NCBI RefSeq assembly: GCF_003148765.1
Contig: NZ_QGGV01000002.1
Coordinates: forward strand, 186,001 to 250,000
Origin: Silicimonas algicola
Lineage (GTDB): Bacteria; Pseudomonadota; Alphaproteobacteria; Rhodobacterales; Rhodobacteraceae
Reading direction: 5' to 3'
DNA length: 64,000 nt
Under the pieces are notes generated by a model. It worked only from the letters and a program-made list of their open reading frames with translations. It searched no databases and was not told the DNA's origin. Positions within the stretch are counted from its first letter, which is position 1. Every line of letters begins with the position of its first letter. Below are positions 19,130 through 27,777 of the stretch, piece after piece. The position numbers and the translations under genes were made by a program.

Positions 19130-20242
19130 TCACACCCCGCCCCAGATCTCCTCGGCGCAGCGCACCACCAGATCGAGCTTCCGGCGCTGGTCGTCCGGCG
19201 TGATGGCGTTGCCTTCCTCGGTCGAGGCGAAGCCGCATTGCGGCGCGATGCCCAACTGGTCGATGTCGCAATACTTCGAGGCCTCCTCGAATCGCGCCTT
19301 CAGCCAGTCCATGTCCTCGAGCTCGCCCGTCTTGGTGGTGATGAACCCCGGCAGGACGCGCTGCTTGCCTTTCGGCAGAAGGCCGAGCGGCTCCAGACCG
19401 CCCGCACGGTCGGTGTCGTACTCCATGAAGAACACATCCACCCCGGTCGAGAAGATCGCCTCGGCGGCGGCGTCGTACGCTCCCTCGGCGGCGTGGGTCG
19501 ACCGGAAGTTGCCCCGGCACATGTGCATCCCGATCACCATGTCCTCGGGCCGGTCCTTGATCGCCTCGCGCATCATCCAGGAATAGCGCTCGATCAGCCA
19601 GTCCGGGTCCTGTCCGGCCTCGGCCTTTGCCGCGCGGTGCTTCGGGTCGCAGAGGTAGGCGAAGAAGATGTCGTCCATCTGAAGGTAACGGCACCCGGCA
19701 TCGTAGAACGCATGGACCGCCTTGCGGTAGGTTGCCGCAAGGTCATCGAAAAGAGATTGCGGATCATCGAGGTAGGCGGCGACCTTGATGTCCTCGGGCG
19801 CGGTTCGGAAGTGGCAGCACGAGGGGCCGGGGATCGAGATCTTGGGCACGACCGTCGTGTGATCCTTCACGAACCGGAAGTGGTCCAGCATCGGATGGTC
19901 GGCAGGAAAATCGAGCTTCCCCGAGATGGTCGGAAAGATCGGCCGCAGCTTCACGCCCGCGAACTGGACGCCGCCCTCGGGGTCGCGCTCCTCGAGGTCG
20001 AGGCCGTCGAGCATCCCCATGAAATCATAGTGCCAGAACGAACGCCGCGCCTCGCCGTCGGTGACGGCCTTGAGGCCGACCTCCTCCTGCATCCGGATCA
20101 GCTCGGGGATGGCTTCGTCCTCGATGGCCTTGAGGTCCCAGGCGGTGATCTCGGCGGAGGCGTGGCGGCGGCGGGCGTCGGTGATCGCGGCGGGACGGAG
20201 AAGGCTGCCGACGTGGTCGGCGCGGAAGGGGGGCGTGGGCAT
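19130..20242 (-). CDS. MetE C-terminal-domain-like methyltransferase (COG0620 type)
   Basis: A 370-aa protein resembling only the C-terminal, catalytic half of cobalamin-independent methionine synthase. N-terminal FRADHVGSLLRP, then TDGEARRSFWHYDFM, the candidate zinc/homocysteine site around QMDDIFFAYL, and GMHMCRGNF and CGFASTEEGN near the end. Such short forms (YxjG/YxjH type) are annotated as 5-methyltetrahydropteroyltriglutamate-homocysteine methyltransferases, but they lack the folate-binding half and may use another methyl donor. The gene stands alone, 54 bases downstream of a VOC protein on the same strand. Confidence 0.85.
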   Translation of the reverse strand: MPTPPFRADHVGSLLRPAAITDARRRHASAEITAWDLKAIEDEAIPELIRMQEEVGLKAVTDGEARRSFWHYDFMGMLDGLDLEERDPEGGVQFAGVKLRPIFPTISGKLDFPADHPMLDHFRFVKDHTTVVPKISIPGPSCCHFRTAPEDIKVAAYLDDPQSLFDDLAATYRKAVHAFYDAGCRYLQMDDIFFAYLCDPKHRAAKAEAGQDPDWLIERYSWMMREAIKDRPEDMVIGMHMCRGNFRSTHAAEGAYDAAAEAIFSTGVDVFFMEYDTDRAGGLEPLGLLPKGKQRVLPGFITTKTGELEDMDWLKARFEEASKYCDIDQLGIAPQCGFASTEEGNAITPDDQRRKLDLVVRCAEEIWGGV

Positions 20243-20296
20243 CTTCTTTTTCTCCTCGTTCTGCGCGACCTTGCCTAGGGGAATGGGCCTCCGGCT

Positions 20297-20887
20297 TCAA
20301 TACGGGTTTCGGGCACTCCGGTCCGCCGACAGCGAGGCGTGCCGCTCCTCGACCAGCGCTTCGATGGCGTCGGCAAGGTGGACACGGTCGATGTGGTGGT
20401 CGCCGCGTTCGACCCGGAGGCGGTGCGCGCGGATCATGACGTCGGCATGGCGGCAGCCCTCGGGCGGCGTGAAGCGATAGCAGGCGAGTTCGATCAGAAA
20501 GCCGAGCGGATCCTTGAAATAGATCGAATCCATGAACCCCCGGTCCTTCGGCCCGGTATAGCCGATGCCGCGCGCCTTCAGCCGCGTTTCGGCCTGGGCG
20601 AAGGTCGCCTCGGACACCGCAAAGGCCAGGTGGTGGACGCAGCCCGGATCGGTCGGCGTCCGGCGTCGGTCCGGAGTGCGGTCCTCGTTCGTGAAGATCG
20701 TGATCAGCCGCCCGTCGCCCGGATCGAAATAGAGGTGGTTCTCTCCGGGCGAGTCGAGGTTCGGCTGCTCGAAGATGAATGGCATCCCGAGCGTGCCCTC
20801 CCAGAAATCGATCGAGGTCTGCCGGTCGGCGCCGGTCAGCGTGATGTGATGCACGCCCTGCACCTGAAGCTTGCGAATGTCGGTCAT
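20297..20887 (-). CDS. VOC-family protein (glyoxalase/ring-cleavage dioxygenase-like)
   Basis: A 196-aa protein with paired beta-alpha-beta-beta-beta modules. Start at 20887 (MTDIRKLQVQGVHHITLTG) follows a GGGAGGGG site; an upstream extension lacks similarity. Candidate metal ligands are the His in VHHITLTG, the His in VHHLAFAVS and the Glu in GFLIELACY. YFKDPLGFLIE is typical of the superfamily. The reaction is unknown; VOC enzymes include dioxygenases, isomerases and resistance proteins. It is upstream of the MetE-like gene. Confidence 0.85.
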   Translation of the reverse strand: MTDIRKLQVQGVHHITLTGADRQTSIDFWEGTLGMPFIFEQPNLDSPGENHLYFDPGDGRLITIFTNEDRTPDRRRTPTDPGCVHHLAFAVSEATFAQAETRLKARGIGYTGPKDRGFMDSIYFKDPLGFLIELACYRFTPPEGCRHADVMIRAHRLRVERGDHHIDRVHLADAIEALVEERHASLSADRSARNPY

Positions 20888-21035
20888 CTTTGCCCCTCCC
20901 TGTTCCCCTGGGCGCACAATAGCACCCTGTCGCAGGCTTGCGAGCCCCCGGCACAATTCCGCGTGAGCGGGTCGACATCCGAAGGGCGGCGCGCTAGCAC
21001 CTCAAGTGACAGGCGAACAACCAAAGACTCCGACC

Positions 21036-21632
21036 ATGACCATGTATCGCGCGTTCCGCGGCGTCCTTCTGATCCTCACCGTTCTCTTCGTCGCAAGTTG
21101 CGGCGGCGTCGATCCGCAGAAAAGCGCCCCTGTGGGCGAGGCGCAGGTCGCCGAACTGCGCGCCGCGATCCTGGCTCTTGGGCCCGGCATCGACCTCGAA
21201 GAGGCCGACCGCGCCGCACGCGTCTCCTTCGCGCGCACGCGCGAACTGGCGATCCAGTACCAGATCACGGACAGCCCGCTCGTCCACAACACCAAGGTCA
21301 ACATGGGCCTGCGTCCGCGCGGCCTCTGCTGGCACTGGGCCGAGGATATGGAGACGGCGCTGGTGGCGCAAAATTTCAAGACGCTCGAGATCCACCGCGC
21401 CATCGCCAGCGCCGACAACCCGTTCCGGATCGACCATTCGACGGCCATCATCAGCCGCCGGGGCGACGACTATCGCCAGGGTCTGGTGCTGGATCCGTGG
21501 CGCAAGGGCGGGATCCTGCACTTCGACACGGTCGTCGCCGACACGGACTACGACTGGGTCGCGCGTGACGTCGTGCTCGAGAGAAAAGCGCGGGCGAAGG
21601 AAACGCGGCGCCGCGCGAAACTCAGCTTCTGA
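21036..21632 (+). CDS. predicted lipoprotein of unknown function
   Basis: A protein of about 198 aa with a signal sequence ending in a lipobox (LFVASCGG, Cys about residue 22), so it should be lipid-anchored. The mature part has no domain I recognise; a notable stretch is LRPRGLCWHWAEDMETAL followed by DHSTAIISRRGDDYRQGLVLDPWRKGG, which resembles small papain-like or transglutaminase-type folds with Cys, His and Asp in order, but this is speculative. ATG at 21036 or 21042 could be the start. It overlaps the end of the MOT1-type gene by 11 bases, tail to tail. Confidence 0.75.
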   Translation: MTMYRAFRGVLLILTVLFVASCGGVDPQKSAPVGEAQVAELRAAILALGPGIDLEEADRAARVSFARTRELAIQYQITDSPLVHNTKVNMGLRPRGLCWHWAEDMETALVAQNFKTLEIHRAIASADNPFRIDHSTAIISRRGDDYRQGLVLDPWRKGGILHFDTVVADTDYDWVARDVVLERKARAKETRRRAKLSF

Positions 21633-22728
21633 ACGCGCGGTCGCTTTTGCCGTAAAGCCGGCGGACGACGGCGACGCGGATCGCTTCGGCCGCCGTGCCG
21701 ACCACCAAACCGATGAACGGGTCCACGACGACCGTGGCCAGCGCCGTCACCGCGATGACCGGGCGGCAGGACGGCTTGCAGTCGACGATGCGCTTCTGCG
21801 CCGCGAGGTCGACGGCGGCGATCATCAGGAGCGCGCCAAGCGCTGCCGCCGGGATGTGGGCGAGTAGGTCGGGCGCTCCGGGCACAAGCGCCACCGCCAG
21901 AAGCGCTGCGGCCAGCATCAGGGGCGCGGCCCCGGTGCGAGCGCCGAAGCGATGGTGCGCCGTGACGCCGCCCGCGCCGTGGCACATGGGCAGCGCGCCC
22001 AATGGCGCGAGGCAGAGGTTCGCGATCCCGCTCGTCAGCGCAAGCCGCTTCGGCGTGACGTCCCGCGCCGCCTCTCCCCAGCAGTCCTTGGCGACGAGCG
22101 CCGTCAGCAGGATGGCGTTCGTCAGCGTCAGCGAAAGCTGCGGGAGGACAAGCTGCTGGACCGTCGCCGCCAGCGCCGTCTCTTCCGGCGCGGCAAGCGC
22201 GATCCCCGGCAGGTCGAGCGCGAGGCCGAGCGGAAGGGCGGCGGCAAGGAACAGCAGCGCCGCCGGCAGCCCGGCCCACAGAAGCGCAGCGACGCAGGTA
22301 AGGCTCAGCAGGCCCGCAACGGGCGCTGTTCCCATCAGCCGGATCGCGAGAAGGCCGAGAGCGATCCCCAGTCCAAGCTGAAGCCCCGCCAGCACAGACT
22401 GCGGCACGAGGCGCGCCAGTCGCGCGGCCCATCCCGTGATCGCGAGAAGGATGAGGACACCCCCGATGATTGCACCCGCAAGCGCGACCGAGACCGGCGT
22501 AGCCGCTCCGACCAGCAGCAGGGCCGCGATGGCCTTCATCGGCTGCACCGGGACGGGCAGACGGTAGACGAGCGCGGTGGCGGCGTAGAAGACGGCGAAG
22601 CCCGCGAGGACCGGCTGCGCCGACAGTCCGCCGACCGCGATCGCGCCCAGCATCAGCGGCAGGAGCGTTCCCAGGTCGCCAAGCGCACCGCTGGCTTCCC
22701 GAAGGTCGAGGCGAAAGGCGGGCTGCAC
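21622..22728 (-). CDS. MOT1-type molybdate (sulfate) permease
   Basis: About 368 aa from a GTG at 22728 (preceded by ACGAGGA at a somewhat long distance); the upstream open frame lacks family similarity. The N-terminal signature REASGALGDLGTLLPLMLGAI and the repeat VPVQPMKAIAALLL are those of the MOT1 molybdate transporter family, a branch of SulP-like permeases without a STAS domain. About ten to eleven transmembrane helices can be drawn. It diverges from the tungstate ABC operon, so this locus handles both oxyanions. Confidence 0.85.
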   Translation of the reverse strand: MQPAFRLDLREASGALGDLGTLLPLMLGAIAVGGLSAQPVLAGFAVFYAATALVYRLPVPVQPMKAIAALLLVGAATPVSVALAGAIIGGVLILLAITGWAARLARLVPQSVLAGLQLGLGIALGLLAIRLMGTAPVAGLLSLTCVAALLWAGLPAALLFLAAALPLGLALDLPGIALAAPEETALAATVQQLVLPQLSLTLTNAILLTALVAKDCWGEAARDVTPKRLALTSGIANLCLAPLGALPMCHGAGGVTAHHRFGARTGAAPLMLAAALLAVALVPGAPDLLAHIPAAALGALLMIAAVDLAAQKRIVDCKPSCRPVIAVTALATVVVDPFIGLVVGTAAEAIRVAVVRRLYGKSDRAFRS

Positions 22729-22825
22729 GGTTTTCGCGGTTCCTCGTAAGGGGTCGCACGAGGATTCCACGCCCTGACCGCGGTGAGAAGCAAAAACGCA
22801 AGGGACGCCTGCATTTGCGGGGCTT

Positions 22826-22847
22826 ATCGCATCATCAGGAATGCGAT
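22826..22847. promoter_or_regulatory. inverted repeat between the molybdate and tungstate transporters
   Basis: ATCGCAT and ATGCGAT are perfect 7-bp inverted arms with an 8-base spacer, midway between the divergent permease and tup genes. A second small inverted repeat, GCAAC-4-GTTGC, lies at 22867-22880. Either could be the operator for the HTH/PBP-like regulator at 25252. This is inference from position and symmetry. Confidence 0.45.
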
Positions 22848-22921
22848 GTTGCACGCAGGAATTACCGCAACTAGGGTTGCCTACGTAAATCATGCAATGA
22901 GAGGGGGAGGATTTGCACGAT

Positions 22922-23620
22922 ATGGCCGAAGCCATCGCCCTCGCCCTGGGGCTTGTCGCCCGTGGCGACGCGGACCTCTTCGAGATCGTGCTTCTCTCGC
23001 TGCGCGTCAGCCTGACCGCGACCGCCGTGGCCTGCGTCCTCGGCCTGACGCTCGGCGCCTTCCTCGCCGTCGCCCGATTCCCCGGACGGGGTGCCGCGCT
23101 CGTCGCCCTCAACGCACTGATGGGCCTGCCGCCGGTCGTGGTGGGCCTGCTCGTCTACCTGCACCTCAGCCGCTCCGGCCCGCTCGGCTTCCTCGGCCTC
23201 CTCTATACGCCCACCGCGATGATCGTGGCCCAAACGGTGCTCATCACCCCCATCGTCGCGGCCCTGTCGCGCCAGGTGATCGAGGATCTGCACCGCGAAT
23301 ACGCCGACCAGTTCCGCTCGCTGGGCCTGACCCGCTGGCAAAGCATGGGCGCGCTTCTGTGGGACGGCCGCTTCTCGCTCCTGACCGTCGCGATGGCGGG
23401 CTTCGGCCGCGCCGTGGCCGAGGTCGGCGCGGTGATGATCGTGGGCGGCAACATCGACCACCTGACGCGGGTGATGACGACCGCCATAGCGCTCGAGACC
23501 TCGAAGGGCGACCTGCCTCTCGCGCTGGCGCTCGGCCTCGTCCTGATGGTGATCGCACTCGGCGTGAACGCGGGCGTCCAGGCGCTGCGGCTTCCCGGGG
23601 AACGCGTGGCCCATGCGTGA
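22922..23620 (+). CDS. tupB: tungstate ABC transporter permease
   Basis: A permease of about 232 aa with five or six transmembrane helices. The ATG at 22922 is used; a TTG at 22913 is only two bases from the AGGGGGAGG site, too close. The typical TupB start (LFEIVLLSLRVSLTATAVA) and the binding-protein-transport loop EYADQFRSLGLTRWQSMGALLWDGR are visible. It is the first gene of tupB-tupC-tupA and overlaps tupC by 8 bases. Confidence 0.9.
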   Translation: MAEAIALALGLVARGDADLFEIVLLSLRVSLTATAVACVLGLTLGAFLAVARFPGRGAALVALNALMGLPPVVVGLLVYLHLSRSGPLGFLGLLYTPTAMIVAQTVLITPIVAALSRQVIEDLHREYADQFRSLGLTRWQSMGALLWDGRFSLLTVAMAGFGRAVAEVGAVMIVGGNIDHLTRVMTTAIALETSKGDLPLALALGLVLMVIALGVNAGVQALRLPGERVAHA

Positions 23621-24353
23621 CCTGGCGCGAGAGGTGCGGATGACCGAGACGGGCGCCATCGTGGGGGCCGAAAACCTCAGCCTCGACATCGGGGGCGTCC
23701 GGCGGCTGGACGACGTGAGCCTGCGGTTCGAAGGCGGCGGCGTGTCGGTCGTCATGGGGCCGAACGGGGCGGGCAAGACCCTTCTCCTGCGCTGTCTCCA
23801 CGGCCTTCAGGCCCCGACCTCGGGTCGCGTGACGCTGGACGGCGCGACGCTGACCGACCGCGACCGTCTGCGGCAGGCGATGGTCTTTCAGGCGCCCGTG
23901 CTGTTGCGGCGGTCCGTGGCCGCCAATGTCGACTTCGCCCTGAAGGCGCGCGGCATCCACGACGCCGACTGGCGCAACGCCTGCCTTGCTCGCGTCGGCC
24001 TTCTCGAACGCGCTGGCGACTCCGCCCGGCGTCTTTCGGGCGGCCAGCAGCAGCGCCTGGCCCTCGCCCGTGCACTTGCGACCCGTCCGCAGGTTCTCTT
24101 CCTCGACGAGCCCACCGCCAGCCTCGATCCGGCCTCCGCGCTGACCATCGAGACGGCGATCACCGAGATCGCGGGCGAGGGCGTCCGCGTCATCCTCGTC
24201 ACCCACGACGTCGCCCAGGCGCGCCGCCTGGCCTCCGACGTCGCCTTCTTCGCGCGGGGTCGCCTGGTCGAGAGGTGCGACGCGACCCGGTTCTTCGACG
24301 CACCGCACAGCGGAGAGGCCGCGGCCTATCTCGCGGGGCGATATGTTCTTTGA
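23613..24353 (+). CDS. tupC: tungstate ABC transporter ATP-binding protein
   Basis: A 246-aa ABC ATPase. Walker A is GPNGAGKT (about residue 49), the Q loop MVFQAPVLLRR, the signature LSGGQQQRLALARAL, Walker B VLFLDEPTASLD, and the H loop VTHD. No regulatory C-terminal domain (such as a molybdate-binding fold) is present. The 8-base overlap with tupB indicates coupled translation. It energises import of tungstate delivered by TupA. Confidence 0.93.
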   Translation: MRDLAREVRMTETGAIVGAENLSLDIGGVRRLDDVSLRFEGGGVSVVMGPNGAGKTLLLRCLHGLQAPTSGRVTLDGATLTDRDRLRQAMVFQAPVLLRRSVAANVDFALKARGIHDADWRNACLARVGLLERAGDSARRLSGGQQQRLALARALATRPQVLFLDEPTASLDPASALTIETAITEIAGEGVRVILVTHDVAQARRLASDVAFFARGRLVERCDATRFFDAPHSGEAAAYLAGRYVL

Positions 24354-24375
24354 TGCAGGAAAGGGTCACAGACCA

Positions 24376-25188
24376 ATGAAATTGATAAAGAAACTCGCCA
24401 TCGCCTCGACGATCGCAATGACCGCCGGCGGCGCCTTCGCTGAATCGATCATCGTGCAGTCCACGACCTCGACGGCGAACTCCGGCCTCTACGACTACCT
24501 TCTCCCGATCTTCGAGGGCGAGACCGGCATCGAGGTCAACGTGGTTGCGGTCGGCACCGGACAGGCCATCGGCAACGCGGCCAACTGCGACGGCGACGTG
24601 CTTCTGGTCCACGCCAAGAGCGCCGAGGAGAAATTCGTCGCGGAAGGCGGCGGCGTCATGCGGACGGACCTGATGTACAACGACTTCGTCATCGTTGGCC
24701 CGACGGAAGACCCCGCCGGCGTGAATGGTACCGACGACGTGCAGGGCGCGATGGCGAAGATCGCCGAGACGGGCGCTCCCTTCGCCTCCCGTGGCGACGA
24801 CTCCGGCACACACAAGGCGGAACTGGCGCTTTGGAACTCGGCAGGCGTCGACCCCAAGTCGGCCTCGGGCGACTGGTATCGCGAGACGGGCTCCGGCATG
24901 GGCGCCACGCTCAACACCGGCATCGGCATGGGCGCCTATGTCCTGACCGACCGCGCGACCTGGATCAGCTTCGAGAACAAGCAGGACTACGACATCGCGG
25001 TCGAGGGCGACACCGACCTCTTCAACCAGTACGGCGTCATCCTCGTGAACCCCGAGAAGTGTCCTTCGGTGAAGGCCGAAGAGGGGCAGGCTTTCATCGA
25101 CTGGCTACTGTCAGATGAAGGGCAGGACGCCATCGCGGGCTACAGGATCAACGATCAGCAACTGTTCTTCCCGAACGCGCCCGAGTGA
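24376..25188 (+). CDS. tupA: tungstate ABC transporter substrate-binding protein
   Basis: A 270-aa periplasmic protein. Start at ATG 24376 (MKLIKKLAIASTIAMTAGGAFA), which gives a clean signal peptide of about 22 residues. The mature protein opens with ESIIVQSTTSTANSGLYDYLLP; the TTSTxxSGL element is the TupA oxyanion-binding motif. GTGQAIGNAANCDGDVLLVHAKSAEEKF and SRGDDSGTHKAE are further family marks. It is unusual that the binding protein gene is last rather than first in the operon. Confidence 0.93.
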   Translation: MKLIKKLAIASTIAMTAGGAFAESIIVQSTTSTANSGLYDYLLPIFEGETGIEVNVVAVGTGQAIGNAANCDGDVLLVHAKSAEEKFVAEGGGVMRTDLMYNDFVIVGPTEDPAGVNGTDDVQGAMAKIAETGAPFASRGDDSGTHKAELALWNSAGVDPKSASGDWYRETGSGMGATLNTGIGMGAYVLTDRATWISFENKQDYDIAVEGDTDLFNQYGVILVNPEKCPSVKAEEGQAFIDWLLSDEGQDAIAGYRINDQQLFFPNAPE

Positions 25189-25197
25189 TACCCGCGG

Positions 25198-25217
25198 GCG
25201 GGGGCCACCGCCCCCGC
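25198..25217 (+). terminator. GC-rich stem-loop after tupA
   Basis: GCGGGGG / CCCCCGC with a 6-base loop, 10 bases past the tupA stop. No T-run follows, so it may reduce rather than stop read-through into the regulator gene. Confidence 0.45.
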
Positions 25218-25251
25218 TTGCCGCGCCGCGCGGGCCGGGTAAGGTGGCCGC

Positions 25252-26133
25252 ATGGCGGACACCCATCACCCCCACGAATTCCTGACGGTCCGGGAACTGG
25301 CCGAGCTTCTGCGGATCAAGGAGCGCAAGGTCTATGACCTCGCCTCCTCGGGGCAGGTGCCCTGCTCGCGCGCGACGGGCAAGCTCCTGTTCCCCGCCGA
25401 CCAGGTGCGCGCCTGGATCGAGAGGACGAAAAGCGGCGCGACCGCGCCCGCGCGCCGCCCCGACATCTTCCTCGGCAGCCACGACCCGCTTCTGGACTGG
25501 GCGCTTCGGGAATCGCGCTCCGGCTTCGCGACGATGTTCGATTCCTCGCTCGACGGTCTCAGGCGCTTTGCGGCGGGCGAGGGCGCGGCGGCGGGCCTCC
25601 ATGTCCGCGAGGCGGACGGCGGCTGGAACGTCGCCACGGCGAAGGCGTCGGTCGCCTCGCAGGACGCCGTTCTCGTCAGGTGGGTGTCGCGCACGCGCGG
25701 CCTCGTCCTTCGCCCCGACCTGAAAGACAGCGTCACCGGCCCCAACCGGCTGGAAGGGCTTCGCGTCGCGCGCCGCCAGCCCGAGGCGGGGGCCGAGGTG
25801 CTGTTTCGCCATATCCTCTCCGAGCATGGCGTCGACGAGACCAGGCTGACCGCCACCGCGCCCTGCCGCAGCGAGCAGGACGTCGTCCTCGCCGTCCAGC
25901 AGGGCGATGCCGACGTGGCCTTCGGGATGGAGGCGGTCGCACAGCCCTACGGCCTCGCCTTCGTGCCGCTGATCGAGGAGAGGTTCGACCTTCTCGTCGA
26001 CCGCCGCGCCTGGTTCGAGCCGCCGATGCAGGCGCTCATGGCCTTCGCGCGGACCGACGCCTTCCGCGACCGCGCCGGCCGCCTCGCGGGCTACGGGGTG
26101 GCGGACCTGGGCCAGGTGGTGTGGAACGCCTGA
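25252..26133 (+). CDS. helix-turn-helix protein with periplasmic-binding-like sensor domain, probable tungstate/molybdate regulator
   Basis: A 293-aa fusion. Residues 5-60 form an excisionase/MerR-like helix-turn-helix (FLTVRELAELLRIKERKVYDLASSGQVPCSRATGKLLFP). Residues about 85-285 resemble a periplasmic substrate-binding domain (PBP-like) without a signal peptide: GSHDPLLDWALRES, FRHILSEHGVD, VLAVQQGDADVAFGMEAVAQPYGLAFVPL. Proteins of this shape regulate molybdate or tungstate genes in several bacteria. It follows tupA by 63 bases on the same strand. Sensing of cytoplasmic oxyanion and control of the divergent promoters at about 22,800 is inference. Confidence 0.85.
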   Translation: MADTHHPHEFLTVRELAELLRIKERKVYDLASSGQVPCSRATGKLLFPADQVRAWIERTKSGATAPARRPDIFLGSHDPLLDWALRESRSGFATMFDSSLDGLRRFAAGEGAAAGLHVREADGGWNVATAKASVASQDAVLVRWVSRTRGLVLRPDLKDSVTGPNRLEGLRVARRQPEAGAEVLFRHILSEHGVDETRLTATAPCRSEQDVVLAVQQGDADVAFGMEAVAQPYGLAFVPLIEERFDLLVDRRAWFEPPMQALMAFARTDAFRDRAGRLAGYGVADLGQVVWNA

Positions 26134-26137
26134 ACCG

Positions 26138-26971
26138 TCAGACGCCGCGCAGACCCAGCAACGCCCGCGCCTCGGCCACCGTGGCGACGCGCCGCCCCGC
26201 CTCCTCGACGATCCGCGCCGCGCGCTCCACAAGGGCCGCGTTCGACGGCGCGAGCGTCGTCTTGTCCATCCGCACGTTGTCCTCGAGCCCCGTCCGCAGG
26301 TGCCCGCCCGCCTCGGCCGCCCACCTGTTCAGCGTGATTTGTTCGGCCCCGATGCCGGCGGCGCACCAGGGCGCATCCTCGCCGAAGAACCGCTTCACCG
26401 TGTGGATGTAGAACTCGAATACCTCGCGATCGACCGGCATGGCGTTCTTCACCCCCATGACGAACTGGACATAGGGTCTTGCGGGCAGGCGACCGTCCGC
26501 GTGCATCCGCGCGGCCTGAAAGATGTGCGACAGATCGAACGCCTCGATCTCGGGCATGACAGCATGCGCCTTCATCTCGGAGGCAAGCCAGTCCACGAGG
26601 TCGGGCGGGTTCTCGTAGACCCGGGTCGGGAAGTTGTTCGACCCGACCGACAGCGACGCCATGTCGGGCTTGAGGGGCAGCATTCCGCCGCGCGCCTGTC
26701 CCGCGCCTGACCGCCCCCCGGTCGAGAACTGAACGATCATGCCAGGGCAACGCTTGTCCAACCCCTCCTTCAGCCGCGCGAACTTCTCGGGGTCCGACGA
26801 GGGCGTCTCGTCGTCGTTGCGGACATGCGCGTGGACGATGGTGGCGCCCGCCTCGAAGGCGGCCTGAGTGCTTTCGACCTGTTCGGCCACGGTGATCGGG
26901 ACCGCGGGGTTCACGGCTTTCGTGGGCAGCGATCCGGTGATGGCGACGCAGATGATGGCGGGGGTGGTCAT
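26138..26971 (-). CDS. BKACE-family (DUF849) beta-keto acid cleavage enzyme
   Basis: A 277-aa TIM-barrel enzyme that cleaves a beta-keto acid with acetyl-CoA to give acetoacetyl-CoA or a related product plus a new CoA ester. Family marks are ICVAITGSLPTKAVNP at the N-terminus, the zinc-binding IVHAHVRNDDE (His-x-His), QFSTGGRSG and LRTGLEDNVRMDK near the end. The natural substrate of each member differs. It is the last gene of a three-gene operon, overlapping the isomerase gene by 4 bases. Confidence 0.92.
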   Translation of the reverse strand: MTTPAIICVAITGSLPTKAVNPAVPITVAEQVESTQAAFEAGATIVHAHVRNDDETPSSDPEKFARLKEGLDKRCPGMIVQFSTGGRSGAGQARGGMLPLKPDMASLSVGSNNFPTRVYENPPDLVDWLASEMKAHAVMPEIEAFDLSHIFQAARMHADGRLPARPYVQFVMGVKNAMPVDREVFEFYIHTVKRFFGEDAPWCAAGIGAEQITLNRWAAEAGGHLRTGLEDNVRMDKTTLAPSNAALVERAARIVEEAGRRVATVAEARALLGLRGV

Positions 26972-27777
26972 GGTCTCTCTCCCAATAGGCGTCTGGTGCC
27001 GGCGAAGGCACGGGGAATTGCGGCGGCGGGACCCTCGGCGGCGCAGAGGGCGGCCATGGGCACCTCGACACCAAGGGGCAAGTCGGGCGGCAGCGCGTCG
27101 AGGAAGGCGTGGAGGTCGATCTGCCCCTCTCTGGGCGGCAGGCGGGCTTCGCGCGCCGTGTGGAACAACTCGTCGGCAGAGTAGGGCGGATGGACGGGGG
27201 CGTCCGACAGATGCGCGAAGCGCAGTCTCTCGCGCGGCACCCGCCGCAGCGTCTCGAGGCTGCTCTCGGAGCGGTCGAAGTGAAGCGCATCGACAAGGAG
27301 ACCAGCGCGCGGCCCCGCCTGCGTGACGAGCGCGAGCGCCGCGTCGAGGTCGCGCGGCGGCGTCCAGGGAAAGAACTCCATCGACACCCCGAGCGACCGC
27401 GTCGCGGCGCGTTCCGCGAATTCAGCCAGCCGATCCGCGAGCCGCGACAGGTCGGGATCGTAGGGCGCCACCACCACTTCGCGCGCACCAAGCGTCGCGC
27501 CCGCGTCGAGGAACGGCTCCAGCGCGTCGACGTCGGTGCCGGGCTCGATCCGCACGAACTCGATGTCGTGGACGGACAGCCCCGTGTCCGCCAGCGCTGC
27601 GCGCGTCTCGCGCATCATCGGGGTGTCGACCATCAGCGGATAGCCGGGGCTGGTGTCCGTCACCCGGATCAGCCGCAGCCCCACGGCGTCGAACCCCGCC
27701 TCGGCCGCCGCGCGGATCAGCGCCGGGGGTGCGAGGTCGATGGCGGTCAGGTGAGCGAGCGACAGGGTGCGCGTCAC
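26968..27777 (-). CDS. sugar phosphate isomerase/epimerase-type TIM barrel
   Basis: A 269-aa AP-endonuclease-2-fold protein. Candidate metal ligands follow the family pattern: Glu in VSMEFFPWT, Asp and His in GLLVDALHFDRSES, His in RFAHLSDAP and Glu at PLGVEVPMA. Such enzymes isomerise or dehydrate hydroxy-keto sugars and cyclic acids. In this operon, between a flavoprotein and a BKACE enzyme, it likely acts on the intermediate the flavoprotein makes. It overlaps both neighbours by 4 bases. Confidence 0.85.
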   Translation of the reverse strand: MTRTLSLAHLTAIDLAPPALIRAAAEAGFDAVGLRLIRVTDTSPGYPLMVDTPMMRETRAALADTGLSVHDIEFVRIEPGTDVDALEPFLDAGATLGAREVVVAPYDPDLSRLADRLAEFAERAATRSLGVSMEFFPWTPPRDLDAALALVTQAGPRAGLLVDALHFDRSESSLETLRRVPRERLRFAHLSDAPVHPPYSADELFHTAREARLPPREGQIDLHAFLDALPPDLPLGVEVPMAALCAAEGPAAAIPRAFAGTRRLLGERP

